DNA from: Pseudomonadota bacterium
GTDB taxonomy: Bacteria; Pseudomonadota; Gammaproteobacteria; Burkholderiales; Rhodocyclaceae
Length of the DNA stretch: 64,000 nt
NCBI GenBank assembly: GCA_018261905.1
Contig: JAGTRU010000015.1
Span: forward strand, 1-64,000
Direction: 5' to 3'
The notes under the pieces are model-generated. The model did not search any database, was not told the DNA's origin, and was given only the letters and a program-made list of their open reading frames with translations. The position numbers and the translations under genes are program-made. This document shows, in pieces, positions 1 to 10,445 of this stretch. How positions within the stretch are numbered: the stretch's first letter is position 1; each line of letters opens with the position of its first letter.

Positions 1-1
1 A

Positions 2-601
<600 letters not shown>

Positions 602-628
602 TTTTTACCGTAGTCGGGTAGAAATGAA

Positions 629-657
629 GAAGGCCGGGAGCAATCCCGGCCTTTTTG
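629..657 (+). terminator. Rho-independent terminator after ppsA
   Basis: AGGCCGGGA-gcaa-TCCCGGCCT followed by TTTTGTTT. Confidence 0.85.
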
Positions 658-725
658 TTTGGACGAAAATTTACCTCGATGAGAGGGGACTTTAAAACTG
701 TTTGATGGAAAGTGCGCCTTGCTTC

Positions 726-1203
726 TTAGCAGTAAAAATCTGAAAACCTTGGCACCTTCTCAGCGACTTCCTTAAGCCAATTTTGTCCATTGATCGCGGA
801 TTCTTGAATAAGAAGGGCAGCGAAAGACTCGACCTTCTCCCAAAGGGCGGGTTGTCGTAAGAAATTCTCTGCAATACTGGAGTAGTCATCAATAGATTTT
901 GGGGTTTGCAACTCTTTCAGGTGCAAACCGACCTGCCGAAGGTCTGTCTGATAATTCTTGCTATTGTTGGGTTCTGGCAAGCCTTGTTTTTGGCAAAAAA
1001 TACGCTCAGCGGCTATGCCGGATAGAAAAACCAATACAACCCAGGTACGCGAACTTTCGGTTAAATATGTGGGATATTCCCATTGCACATATCCCAAGCT
1101 GGTATCACTTGGAGCATAACAAATTTCGTTGACCGTAAAGCGCATTGCCATCGCCATCACTGCATGGCCGGCTTCGTGGTAGTAAACGCTTGTGTCCATC
1201 ATC
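726..1203 (-). CDS. Stand-alone M41/FtsH-peptidase-like HEAGH protein
   Basis: Start MMDTSVYYHEAGHAVMAMAMR with GAGGAGAAG SD just upstream; HExxH motif; no AAA domain. Longer upstream frame to 1415 judged non-coding. Confidence 0.6.
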
Positions 1204-1351
1204 TTCTCCTCTGGCCCGGAACCCCCAAGCCTTCTGGTGAGATTGTGGTGATCACGACCAAAATGCCGCAACAGGGAACGAAGCGCCAAGGGTACGGAGG
1301 AAACCGGTAAATCGGCGACAGCCTGCCGTTTTCGGGTTCCTTCTTGTTGCA

Positions 1352-1660
1352 TCAGGCCGCCTTCAATTCCGGCGCCCGCGTGACCTTCGGCACTGGTTTC
1401 TGCTCCGCCACCCACAAATCGTAATCCATCTGCATCCCCAGCCAGATTTCAGCGCGGCCGCCGCGCTCCGGGCCGAGCCAGGCTTCGATGCGGCGGGCCA
1501 TTTCCGGCGAGATGGCGGCGTGGCCGTTGAGCACGCGTGACAGGGCGGTGCGGGTGACGCCGAGTTGCTGTGCGGCTTCGGTGACGCTCAGGCCCAGTGC
1601 GGGCAGAACATCTTCCTTGAGGCTTTCGCCGGGGTGCGGCGGGTTGAACATGCGTCCCAT
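1352..1660 (-). CDS. higA: HigA/VapI-type HTH antitoxin
   Basis: [58 protein letters not shown] is characteristic of HigA addiction-module antidotes; next to higB. Confidence 0.92.
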   Translation of the reverse strand: MGRMFNPPHPGESLKEDVLPALGLSVTEAAQQLGVTRTALSRVLNGHAAISPEMARRIEAWLGPERGGRAEIWLGMQMDYDLWVAEQKPVPKVTRAPELKAA

Positions 1661-1669
1661 GGCGTTCTC

Positions 1670-1948
1670 CTAGTGGTAATCCTGATAGTCGACCAAAACG
1701 GCATCTTCGCCATCAAAGGTAAAGGTCAGTCGCCAATTGCCATTGACCCATACCGACCAGTGACCGTTCATATCGTGCGCCAGTGCATGCAGCTTCCAGC
1801 CTGGCAGGTTCATATCAGCCGGCTGTTTCGAGCGGTCGAGATGTTTGAGCAGGCGGGCAAGTTTTGCGGCGTGGTGCGGTTGGATGCCTGCTTTTGATCC
1901 GGTCTCGAAAAACGCCAGGATTCCTCGATGGCGAAATGTTTTGATCAT
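1670..1948 (-). CDS. higB: HigB/RelE-type toxin
   Basis: MIKTFRHRGILAFFETGSKAGIQPHHAAKLARLLKHLD...LPGWKLHAL...WSVWVNGNWRLTFTFDGEDAVLVDYQDYH; precedes higA on same strand. Confidence 0.93.
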   Translation of the reverse strand: MIKTFRHRGILAFFETGSKAGIQPHHAAKLARLLKHLDRSKQPADMNLPGWKLHALAHDMNGHWSVWVNGNWRLTFTFDGEDAVLVDYQDYH

Positions 1949-2102
1949 TCGTGTAGCGTAGCTTAACGGATGGTTTCCGGCAAGCAACAGGAAAGACATT
2001 TTTTAGCACGAACGAGCCAAAATTTGGCACGAGTTGGTGGGCTTGTCAGGTGCATCGCCCCGGAGGCGTTGCTGGCCGTCGCAGTCTTGCTTGTTAGCTG
2101 GC

Positions 2103-3272
2103 TTACTGACTTCTGTTCTGATCGTTCAGTGCCTTCACGCAAAAGTCGAGCTTGGCCTTTTCCGCAGCAGACCTGGTTTCGGACATGAAACTGACTTGCC
2201 GATAGGCGCGCTCAATGACTTCCTGGAGCTTGGGGTCTTCGGCGAGGGCGGCCAGGATCACTGCCGTCAGGGGGCCGCCGCAGCCTTCTGTGGCGAACAG
2301 GTTGCGGCTGACCTGGCGCGAGGTGATGAAGCCATTCTTCGTTTCAACCAGCGAGCCGATGATCCGGTTGTAGCGCGTGTCATCCCGAGTGATGAAGGCG
2401 GCCAGGTTTTTTACGTTGTTGCAGGTGTCGAGAATAGGAATAACGTGATCGACGATCATTTCCCGCAGCTCGATAGCCAGGGTTCGCAATTCGTCGATTG
2501 ACTTGATTTCAAAGCGAAGCGGGTGGCGAACTTTCGCTAGGCCTGAGGGCGTCCGGAAGAAGAGGCTGAACAGGGCCAGGGAACTGGTTGCCGTGGCCAC
2601 GAGCTTCTCCGCGCCTTGCCCCGCGGATTGCAACATGACTTCGACAACCGGTTTGATGTGCTTGTTGGTGACGGTGACCTCGACATCGAACGTCACGCTT
2701 TCCGATGAGCTTTCCATGATATTCAGCCGGAGCGATTGCGCTCCTTGGTCGAGGGTGCGCCACCAGCCGCCGAGTGCCTTGATTTCCTCAAACCCCGCCG
2801 CGAGCAGGAGCGGATACATCGCATCCTGCAGAGTCCGTTCGACCAGGGCGGCGCTGAGGTTGCCGGCAAGCTCCATGCCGAGGTGTTTTCCGGGTCTCGC
2901 ACCAGCGCTGTTGAGCACCGTGCCACCAGGCAGATAGACTTCGCCCTGCTGGTCGTCCATGACCACCAGGCCAAGGGTGGTGGCGGTTTCGACCACGAAA
3001 GGTTGCACTTCATCGATTTTGTCGGTCAGGATGCCAATGCCGTAGGTGGCCTCCTGCGTTATCCCATTCAGCGGCCCATCGGTCCAGGCCATGCGGGGGT
3101 CGTCCTCTTCCAGTTCCATGATGCAGGGGAAGCGCGCGGTGAGGCGTTTGGCCAGCATCTGGAACAGCGGATTTTGCGTCCGGGACTCGTTTTGCAGGGC
3201 AGCAAAAATCTCTATCGCCTGATCGAGTGATTTCGGCATTGGCCGAGACCAGAAGTGAACGACATAACTCAT
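2103..3272 (-). CDS. Hypothetical protein (390 aa)
   Basis: Long ORF, start MSYVVHFWSRPMPKSLDQAIEIF; no family recognised. Confidence 0.65.
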   Translation of the reverse strand: MSYVVHFWSRPMPKSLDQAIEIFAALQNESRTQNPLFQMLAKRLTARFPCIMELEEDDPRMAWTDGPLNGITQEATYGIGILTDKIDEVQPFVVETATTLGLVVMDDQQGEVYLPGGTVLNSAGARPGKHLGMELAGNLSAALVERTLQDAMYPLLLAAGFEEIKALGGWWRTLDQGAQSLRLNIMESSSESVTFDVEVTVTNKHIKPVVEVMLQSAGQGAEKLVATATSSLALFSLFFRTPSGLAKVRHPLRFEIKSIDELRTLAIELREMIVDHVIPILDTCNNVKNLAAFITRDDTRYNRIIGSLVETKNGFITSRQVSRNLFATEGCGGPLTAVILAALAEDPKLQEVIERAYRQVSFMSETRSAAEKAKLDFCVKALNDQNRSQ

Positions 3273-3449
3273 GAGAAGTAATCCTGAACAAGGTGATTGC
3301 TTTTGGTGCCAGGTGTCGTTTCTGGTTATGGCGATGCCATGACGACGGCCGCGGAGAATTCTACCTTGTCCAGATGCTGGGTGAATCAACAATAACGGGA
3401 GTTCAAGGCCGGTGGTGCCACGGTTTTTAGGTGTTCGGTGTGCTATCTG

Positions 3450-3520
3450 GCGAGCTGGCGGCGTGGCGGTTGAGCCCGTGTGACAGGGCGGTGCGGGGTG
3501 ACATCAAGTTGTCGTGCGCC
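3450..3520 (-). pseudogene. Decayed higA fragment
   Basis: gcgagctggcggcgtggcggttgagcccgtgtgacagggcggtgcggggtgac aligns to 1507-1560 of intact higA with few substitutions and a 1-nt indel. Confidence 0.7.
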
Positions 3521-4117
3521 AGAGCGGGGTGCGCTGGTTGTTTAATATTTCAAAAGTAATAAATTCGTTAAACACATTGGTGTGATTGGTGGTTTAGGCG
3601 GCCTACTACGAGCGACGATAGAAAGTTGAATGACGCGTCGATCAGCTCGTTCTTTGTCTCGGAGCATTTTTGCCGGACTGCCCCGGTTTCTTCAGGACGA
3701 TTCCGTGGTCAGCGCGCTCGAATCGCCGCCGGCGGCGTTTGTAGAACGGGCATTTCGCCTTTCGCGCGCTACGTCAGGCAGCGGCCTGAGCGGAGTGGCC
3801 GGCGTTTGCGCCAGCCGCGACGGGGTGCCGGCGCGGGCGATGGTGCGATAGGTGCGGCGAAGAAGGCCGGGGGGCGACGTTGCGGACGGCGGCGATGGGC
3901 GAAGCAAAAAGCAGGCGGTAAGAATCGCGGGATGAACTAATCTTAAAAAGCGAGGGAAGCTTTTGGGTAAGTTGCGGTCAACCAGGAAGGCCGGGGTAAA
4001 TGCCAAAAATGCCGAAAATCGCCCCGCTCACCGCTTTAGATTGAACCGTTGTAGAGAACAGCATTCAAACCCACGGAAGCACCAGCAACGATAGGGTTTT
4101 ACTGGAAGGAGTCAGCC

Positions 4118-6040
4118 ATGTCGATTTTCGCCCGCTATCAAACTCGCTACGAGACCTTGCAAGAAGAGGAAATGTCGGTCCAGGATTACCTGGAGCTTTG
4201 CAAGAGCGACAAGTCCGCTTATGCCAGCGTTGCTGAACGCATGCTGATCGCCATCGGCGAACCCGAATTGGTCGATACCCGGCTTGATCCCCGCCTTTCG
4301 CGCATCTTCGCCAACAAGATGATGAAGCTCTATCCGGCCTTCCGCGAGTTCTACGGGATGGAAGAGGTCATCGAGCACATCGTTTCCTACTTCCGCCATG
4401 CCGCCCAGGGCTTGGAAGAGAAGAAGCAGATCCTCTACCTGCTGGGGCCGGTCGGCGGCGGCAAGTCGTCGCTGGCCGAACGCCTGAAATACCTGATGGA
4501 GAAAGTCTCCTTCTACGCCATCAAGGGGTCGCCGGTGCATGAGTCGCCGCTCGGGCTGTTCGATGTCGGGGAAGACGGACAAATTCTGGAAGAGGATTTC
4601 GGTATCCCGAAGCGCTACCTGGGCACCATCATGAGCCCGTGGGCGGTCAAACGGCTGCAGGAATTCGGCGGTGACATCACCAAGTTCCGGGTGGTCAAGC
4701 TGCGCCCCTCGGTGCTCTCGCAGATCGCGGTTTCGAAGACCGAACCGGGCGACGAAAACAACCAGGATATTTCCTCGCTGGTCGGCAAGATCGATATTCG
4801 CAAGCTGGAAAGTTATTCGCAGAACGATCCGGATGCCTACTCCTACTCCGGCGGTCTGTGCCTGGCCAATCGCGGCATTCTCGAATTTGTCGAAATGTTC
4901 AAGGCGCCGATCAAGGTTCTGCACCCCTTGCTGACCGCCACCCAGGAACAGAATTACAAGGGCACCGAAGGTTTTGGCGCCATCCCCTTCGATGGTCTGG
5001 TGCTTGCCCACTCCAACGAGGCGGAGTGGCTGGCCTTCAAGAACAACCGCAACAATGAAGCCTTCCTCGACCGGATTTATATCGTCAAGGTGCCGTACTG
5101 CCTGCGGGTGACCGACGAAATCCACATTTACGAGAAATTGCTGCTTAATTCCTCGCTGGCCAACGCCCCCTGCGCGCCGGATACCCTGCGCATGATGGCC
5201 CAGTTCTCGTCCTTGTCGCGCCTCAAGGAACCGGAGAATTCGAGCATCTACAGCAAGATGCGAGTCTACGACGGGGAAAACCTCAAGGACACCGATCCCA
5301 AGGCCAAGAGTTTCCAGGAGTACCGCGACTTTGCCGGGGTTGATGAAGGGATGACCGGCCTGTCGACCCGTTTCGCCTTCAAGATCCTGTCCAAGGTTTT
5401 CAATTTTGATCACCGCGAGGTGGCGGCCAATCCGGTGCACCTGATGTACGTCCTCGAACAGCAGATCGAGCAGGAGCAATACCCGCCGGAAATCGAGGAG
5501 CGTTACCTGCGCTTCCTGAAGGAATTCCTCAGTCCGCGCTATGCCGAGTTCATTGGCAAGGAAATCCAGACGGCTTACCTGGAAAGCTATTCCGAGTACG
5601 GCCAGAACATTTTCGACCGCTACGTGACCTATGCCGATTTCTGGATCCAGGACCAGGAGTTCCGCGACCCGAACACCGGCGAGATGCTCGACCGCGGCGC
5701 CCTCAACGACGAGTTGGAAAAGATCGAGAAGCCGGCCGGCATCAGCAACCCGAAGGATTTCCGCAACGAGGTGGTGAATTTCGTGTTGCGCGCCAGGGCC
5801 AAGCACGACGGCAAGAACCCGGCGTGGACCAGCTACGAAAAGCTGCGGGCGGTGATCGAGAAGAAGATGTTCTCCAACACCGAGGAACTGCTTCCGGTCA
5901 TTTCCTTCAATACCAAGGCCAGTGCCGACGAGCAGAAGAAGCACAAGGACTTCGTCGAGCGGATGACCAGCAAGGGGTACACCGAGAAACAGGTGCGCCT
6001 GCTCTGCGAATGGTATCTGCGGGTCAGGAAGAGTTCTTGA
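4118..6040 (+). CDS. prkA: PrkA/YeaG serine protein kinase
   Basis: 640 aa; LLGPVGGGKSSLAERLKYLME P-loop and PrkA-family sequence throughout; upstream of yeaH and spoVR. Confidence 0.96.
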   Translation: MSIFARYQTRYETLQEEEMSVQDYLELCKSDKSAYASVAERMLIAIGEPELVDTRLDPRLSRIFANKMMKLYPAFREFYGMEEVIEHIVSYFRHAAQGLEEKKQILYLLGPVGGGKSSLAERLKYLMEKVSFYAIKGSPVHESPLGLFDVGEDGQILEEDFGIPKRYLGTIMSPWAVKRLQEFGGDITKFRVVKLRPSVLSQIAVSKTEPGDENNQDISSLVGKIDIRKLESYSQNDPDAYSYSGGLCLANRGILEFVEMFKAPIKVLHPLLTATQEQNYKGTEGFGAIPFDGLVLAHSNEAEWLAFKNNRNNEAFLDRIYIVKVPYCLRVTDEIHIYEKLLLNSSLANAPCAPDTLRMMAQFSSLSRLKEPENSSIYSKMRVYDGENLKDTDPKAKSFQEYRDFAGVDEGMTGLSTRFAFKILSKVFNFDHREVAANPVHLMYVLEQQIEQEQYPPEIEERYLRFLKEFLSPRYAEFIGKEIQTAYLESYSEYGQNIFDRYVTYADFWIQDQEFRDPNTGEMLDRGALNDELEKIEKPAGISNPKDFRNEVVNFVLRARAKHDGKNPAWTSYEKLRAVIEKKMFSNTEELLPVISFNTKASADEQKKHKDFVERMTSKGYTEKQVRLLCEWYLRVRKSS

Positions 6041-6147
6041 GGAGCAGGATCGGGGAATCAGGATCGAGGATCGAGTTATTAGGATCGAGTAGGCGAGGAT
6101 CACTTGATCCTGGATCCTAATAGCTGATCCTAAAACAGGGAGTTTCC

Positions 6148-7413
6148 ATGACGGTACGCATCGTCGATCGGCGACAGGACAGCAAGAACAAGAGTTCGAT
6201 CAATCGTAGCCGTTTCATCCAGCGCTTCAAGGGGCAGATCCGGAAAGCGGTGGCGGATGCGATTGGCCGACGGGGCATTCGCGACCTCGAAAATGGCGAG
6301 AAGATCGGCATTCCCGGCAAGGATATTTTCGAGCCGCATTTTCGCCATGGCCAGGGCGGTCGGCGCGAGATCGTGCATCCCGGCAACGATCGTTTCAATA
6401 CCGGCGATACCGTCGATCGACCCCTTGGCGGTGGTGCCGGCCAGGGTGGCAAGGCCAGCCCGGACGGCGAGGGGATGGATGATTTCGTCTTTACCCTGAG
6501 TCGCGACGAGTTTCTCGACATCTTTTTCGACGAGTTGGCCCTGCCCAACCTGGTCAAGCGTCAGCTTGCCCGCATCGACGAATACAAGCGGGTGCGGGCC
6601 GGCTATACGCAGAGCGGCGTGCCGACCAACATCAACCTGGTGCGTACCATGCGCGGTGCCGCCGGCCGGCGAATTGCCGTCGCCGGCCCCTTTGCCGCCC
6701 GCCTGCGCGAGTTGCAGGATGAGCTGGAACGGCTGCGCCGCGATTGCCCGGGCGATCCCGAGATCGGCCAGCTCGAACGCGAAATCGCCGGCCTCAAGGC
6801 GCGGCGCGAGGCGATTCCCTTCATCGACCCCTTCGACCTGCGCTACAGCAACCGCATTCGCATCGCCCAGCCCACCACCCAGGCGGTGATGTTCTGCCTG
6901 ATGGATGTTTCCGGTTCGATGGATGAATCGAAGAAACAGGTGGCCAAGCGTTTTTTCATGTTGCTCTATCTTTTTCTCAACCAGAATTACGAGCATATCG
7001 AGGTCGTTTTCATCCGCCATCACACGGTGGCCGAGGAGGTCGACGAGGACAATTTCTTCCATTCCCGGGAAACCGGCGGCACCATCGTTTCCAGTGCCTT
7101 GAAGCTGATGCATGAGGTGATCACCGCCCGCTATGCCTCGAACGCCTGGAACATCTACTGTGCCCAGGCTTCCGATGGCGACAACTGGAACGACGATTCG
7201 GCGGTCTGCCGGGAACTGCTTTCCGGCTCCATCCTGCCGGTGGTCCAGTATTTCGCCTATATCGAGATCGCCTCTTTGCAGCCGCAGAACCTGTGGCTCG
7301 AGTACGAGCAACTGCAGGCCAGCCATCCGGGGCAATTCGCGATGCAGCGCATTGCCGAAGTCAGCGACATCTACCCGGTGTTCCGGGAACTCTTTCGAAA
7401 GCGGCCGGCATGA
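6148..7413 (+). CDS. yeaH: YeaH/YhbH family protein (DUF444)
   Basis: DRRQDSKNKSSINRSRFIQRFKGQIRKAV N-terminus, vWA-like FCLMDVSGSMDESKK; operon position. Confidence 0.95.
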   Translation: MTVRIVDRRQDSKNKSSINRSRFIQRFKGQIRKAVADAIGRRGIRDLENGEKIGIPGKDIFEPHFRHGQGGRREIVHPGNDRFNTGDTVDRPLGGGAGQGGKASPDGEGMDDFVFTLSRDEFLDIFFDELALPNLVKRQLARIDEYKRVRAGYTQSGVPTNINLVRTMRGAAGRRIAVAGPFAARLRELQDELERLRRDCPGDPEIGQLEREIAGLKARREAIPFIDPFDLRYSNRIRIAQPTTQAVMFCLMDVSGSMDESKKQVAKRFFMLLYLFLNQNYEHIEVVFIRHHTVAEEVDEDNFFHSRETGGTIVSSALKLMHEVITARYASNAWNIYCAQASDGDNWNDDSAVCRELLSGSILPVVQYFAYIEIASLQPQNLWLEYEQLQASHPGQFAMQRIAEVSDIYPVFRELFRKRPA

Positions 7414-8936
7414 GCAAAAAACGTATCCGCCACATCGCCGAAGGTTCGGAATGGACCCTCGATGCCATCGAACGCTACGACGCCGAGATCGGCCGGGTCG
7501 CCAAGAATTTTGGGCTCGACACCTATCGCCATCAGCTGGAAATCATCACCGCCGAACAGATGATGGATGCTTATGCCGCCATCGGCATGCCGGTCTATTA
7601 CCACCACTGGTCCTTCGGCAAGCATTTCCTGGAAACCGAGAACCGCTACAAGCGCGGCCAGATGGGGCTGGCCTACGAGATCGTGATCAATTCCGATCCC
7701 TGCATCGCCTACCTGATGGAAGAGAACACCCTGACCATGCAGGCCCTGGTCATCGCCCATGCCGCCTATGGCCACAATTCCTTTTTCAAGGGCAACCACC
7801 TGTTCAAGCAATGGACCAGTGCCGACGCCATCATCGACTACCTGGTCTTCGCCCGGAATTACATCGCCGAGTGCGAGGAACGTCACGGCTTTGAAGCCGT
7901 CGAGCGCCTGGTCGATGCCTGCCATGCCCTGATGAACCTCGGGGTTGATCGCTACAAGCGTTCGCCCCGCCTGTCGCTGGAAAAGGAAACCCTGCGCCAG
8001 AAGGAGCGCGAAGCCTATCTGCAGGCCCAGGTCAATGATCTGTGGCGGACCTTGCCGCGCCAGGACGCGGCGGTGGCCGAATTCGAAGAGCGGCGCTTTC
8101 CGGAAGAACCCGAGGAAAACCTGCTTTATTTCATCGAAAAGAACGCGCCGCTGCTCGAGCCCTGGCAGCGCGAAGTGATCCGTATCGTCCGCAAGATCGG
8201 TCAGTATTTTTATCCGCAGCGCCAGACCCAGGTGATGAACGAGGGCTGGGCCTGCTTCTGGCATTACACGCTGATCAACACGCTGTACGACGAGGGCAAA
8301 CTGAACGACGGTTTCATGATCGAGTTCCTGCAGTCCCACACCAATGTCGTCTATCAGCCGCCCTACCACAGCCAGTGGTATTCCGGGATCAATCCCTACG
8401 CCCTGGGGTTTGCCATGTGGCGGGATATTCGTCGTATCTGCGAAACGCCGACCGACGAGGATCGCGAGTGGTTCCCGGAAATCGCCGGCTCCGACTGGCG
8501 GGAAACCTTCGATTTCGCCATGCGCAATTTCAAGGACGAAAGCTTCGTCGCGCAATACCTGTCGCCGCGACTGATGCGGGAATTCCGCCTGTTCGCCATT
8601 CTCGACGACGATGCCCGCCTGAAGTTGCGGATCGACGCCATCCACGACGAATCCGGCTATCGCGTGCTGCGCCGCGCGCTGGCCGAACAGTACAACCTGG
8701 GGAGCAGCGATCCCAATATCCAGGTCTGGAACGTCGATCTGCGTGGCGATCGCTCGCTGACCCTGCGCCATTTTTCCCATGAACGTCGCCCGCTCGGCCC
8801 GGAGACCGACAAGATCCTCGAGCACCTGGCCTACCTGTGGGGCTTCTCGGTCCGCCTCGATGAGCAGATGCCGGATGGCAGCCTGCGCCCGATCGGTGAA
8901 CACAAGAGCGAAAAGCGTTCACGCCACGTTGCCTGA
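7410..8936 (+). CDS. spoVR: SpoVR family protein
   Basis: Start overlaps yeaH stop (ATGA); VYYHHWSFGKHF, NEGWACFWHYTLINTLYDEG motifs. Confidence 0.95.
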   Translation: MSKKRIRHIAEGSEWTLDAIERYDAEIGRVAKNFGLDTYRHQLEIITAEQMMDAYAAIGMPVYYHHWSFGKHFLETENRYKRGQMGLAYEIVINSDPCIAYLMEENTLTMQALVIAHAAYGHNSFFKGNHLFKQWTSADAIIDYLVFARNYIAECEERHGFEAVERLVDACHALMNLGVDRYKRSPRLSLEKETLRQKEREAYLQAQVNDLWRTLPRQDAAVAEFEERRFPEEPEENLLYFIEKNAPLLEPWQREVIRIVRKIGQYFYPQRQTQVMNEGWACFWHYTLINTLYDEGKLNDGFMIEFLQSHTNVVYQPPYHSQWYSGINPYALGFAMWRDIRRICETPTDEDREWFPEIAGSDWRETFDFAMRNFKDESFVAQYLSPRLMREFRLFAILDDDARLKLRIDAIHDESGYRVLRRALAEQYNLGSSDPNIQVWNVDLRGDRSLTLRHFSHERRPLGPETDKILEHLAYLWGFSVRLDEQMPDGSLRPIGEHKSEKRSRHVA

Positions 8937-8998
8937 TTTCGGCGGAATCCCGGCGTGCCGTGCTCAGGGTACTGATCGCGCCGATCCGCCGAGTTATT

Positions 8999-9481
8999 TC
9001 AGAGCAGGGCGCGGATCGCGTCCTCGATATCTTCCGGCTTGGTGGCCGGAGCGTAGCGTTCGACCACCCGACCCTCGCGGTTGACCAGGAACTTGGTGAA
9101 ATTCCATTTGATCGCTTCGGTACCGAGCAGGCCGGCCGCTTCGTGCTTCAGGTAGGCATAGAGCGGGTGGGCGTGTTCGCCATTGACCTCGATCTTGGCG
9201 AAAAGCGGAAAGCTGACCGCGTAGTTGCTCTGGCAAAACTGTTCGATGGCTGCCGCATCGCCCGGTTCCTGGGCGCCGAACTGGTTGCAGGGAAAACCGA
9301 GCACGACCAGGCCCCGGTCCCGAAATTTGCGATACAGCGCTTCAAGCCCCGCGTATTGTGGCGTGAAGCCACAGGCGCTGGCGGTGTTGACGATCAGCAG
9401 CACCTTGCCGCGATAGCAGGCAAGCTGAATTTCCTCGCCGTCGAGGAGGGTGGCCGTGAAATCGTAAAGCGAAGTGCTCAT
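8999..9481 (-). CDS. Glutathione peroxidase
   Basis: VNTASACGFTPQYAGLEALY, GFPCNQFGAQEPG, KWNFTKFLVNREGRVVERYAP. Confidence 0.95.
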   Translation of the reverse strand: MSTSLYDFTATLLDGEEIQLACYRGKVLLIVNTASACGFTPQYAGLEALYRKFRDRGLVVLGFPCNQFGAQEPGDAAAIEQFCQSNYAVSFPLFAKIEVNGEHAHPLYAYLKHEAAGLLGTEAIKWNFTKFLVNREGRVVERYAPATKPEDIEDAIRALL

Positions 9482-9819
9482 GGGTTTATTCCTGGTGTTA
9501 TCGGCCTGTCTGATGGCATGAATTTGTAGAAACGCTGCTCCAGATAGGCGCTGACATTCTTTTCGTCGGCCGCCGACAGACCGGCCCGGGTCATCTTGTT
9601 GCAGACCGCGACCCGCTGTTCGAGCCCGGGCCGGTCGTGGATCAGGCGATCCGGGCGAAGATAGATGCCGCTGCCGTCGCCGCCGTAGCGCTCGGCATGA
9701 CAACTGACGCATTGCTTGTCGTGCAGGCGCTGGCCCCTGGGCAGGTCGGCGGCCATCGCCGCCGCTGCCCAGAACAAGGCCAGTAGTCCGCCCAGCAGTT
9801 GGGTGGCCGGCCGCCGCAT
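9478..9819 (-). CDS. Exported c-type cytochrome
   Basis: Signal peptide plus CVSCH haem motif; overlaps glutathione peroxidase start. Confidence 0.8.
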   Translation of the reverse strand: MRRPATQLLGGLLALFWAAAAMAADLPRGQRLHDKQCVSCHAERYGGDGSGIYLRPDRLIHDRPGLEQRVAVCNKMTRAGLSAADEKNVSAYLEQRFYKFMPSDRPITPGINP

Positions 9820-9829
9820 GGCGGTCGTC

Positions 9830-10288
9830 CTAGTAGCTGGACATCGGCGCCTTGGGCGGCATCAGTTGCCCGCGGATTTCGCCACCCTTGTTTTCGGCAC
9901 TATGCACATTGACATACAGTTCGCCGGCCTTGTAGGCCTGGTACTGGGCGTCGGTCAGCTTGCTGCCCTCCGGTACGGCCCAGCCGTGGTCGCCGCTCTT
10001 GCTCAGGGTGACGGCGACCGGCCCATTCGTTCCGGCCTTGCCGAGGTGGATATGGGCCATGGTGGCGGTGATGCCGGTGGTCGTCACGCTGCCGCTGATA
10101 CTCATGTCGGGCTTGACAGTAATCGTGCCGCTGCCCGATGCCTTGGTCGTTACCGGCGGTACTTCCATGTCTCCGGAAAGCTTGAGTTTTACGTCGTCGG
10201 CGGTTGCCGACATGGAAAAGCAGGCGAGCGCCAGCATGGCGGCGGCCAGGAGGCCCGGCAGGGCGGGGCGGAAGGTCGGAATATTCAT
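9830..10288 (-). CDS. CHRD domain protein
   Basis: Signal peptide; TATMAHIHLGKAGTNGPVAVTL... YVNVHSAENKGGEIRGQL. Confidence 0.88.
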   Translation of the reverse strand: MNIPTFRPALPGLLAAAMLALACFSMSATADDVKLKLSGDMEVPPVTTKASGSGTITVKPDMSISGSVTTTGITATMAHIHLGKAGTNGPVAVTLSKSGDHGWAVPEGSKLTDAQYQAYKAGELYVNVHSAENKGGEIRGQLMPPKAPMSSY

Positions 10289-10445
10289 GGTAAGCCTCTC
10301 TCGTTTCGGTTATGAAATGTTGTTCAGAGATGCAGATGCGTTGTTAGCCACCCGGCAAGCCGTGGTCGCTACATGTCTTTGGATGGGCGGCGAGCCAATT
10401 TAGTTCGCATCTTCTCGCCCCTGGCCAAATGCCCGGTGGGTTTGG

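Noticed and set aside
3626-4006. Short ORFs on both strands before prkA
   Set aside because: Arg/Gly/Pro-rich composition, no SD and no motif; likely non-coding
4112-6103. 663-aa minus-strand ORF opposite prkA
   Set aside because: Low-complexity shadow ORF of a GC-rich gene; the plus-strand product is clearly PrkA
6041-6147. GGATC repeats as a CRISPR array
   Set aside because: Repeat units of about 6-9 bp without regular spacers; no cas genes in the window
7371-8903. 510-aa minus-strand ORF opposite spoVR
   Set aside because: Antisense shadow; no recognisable motifs, SpoVR is unambiguous
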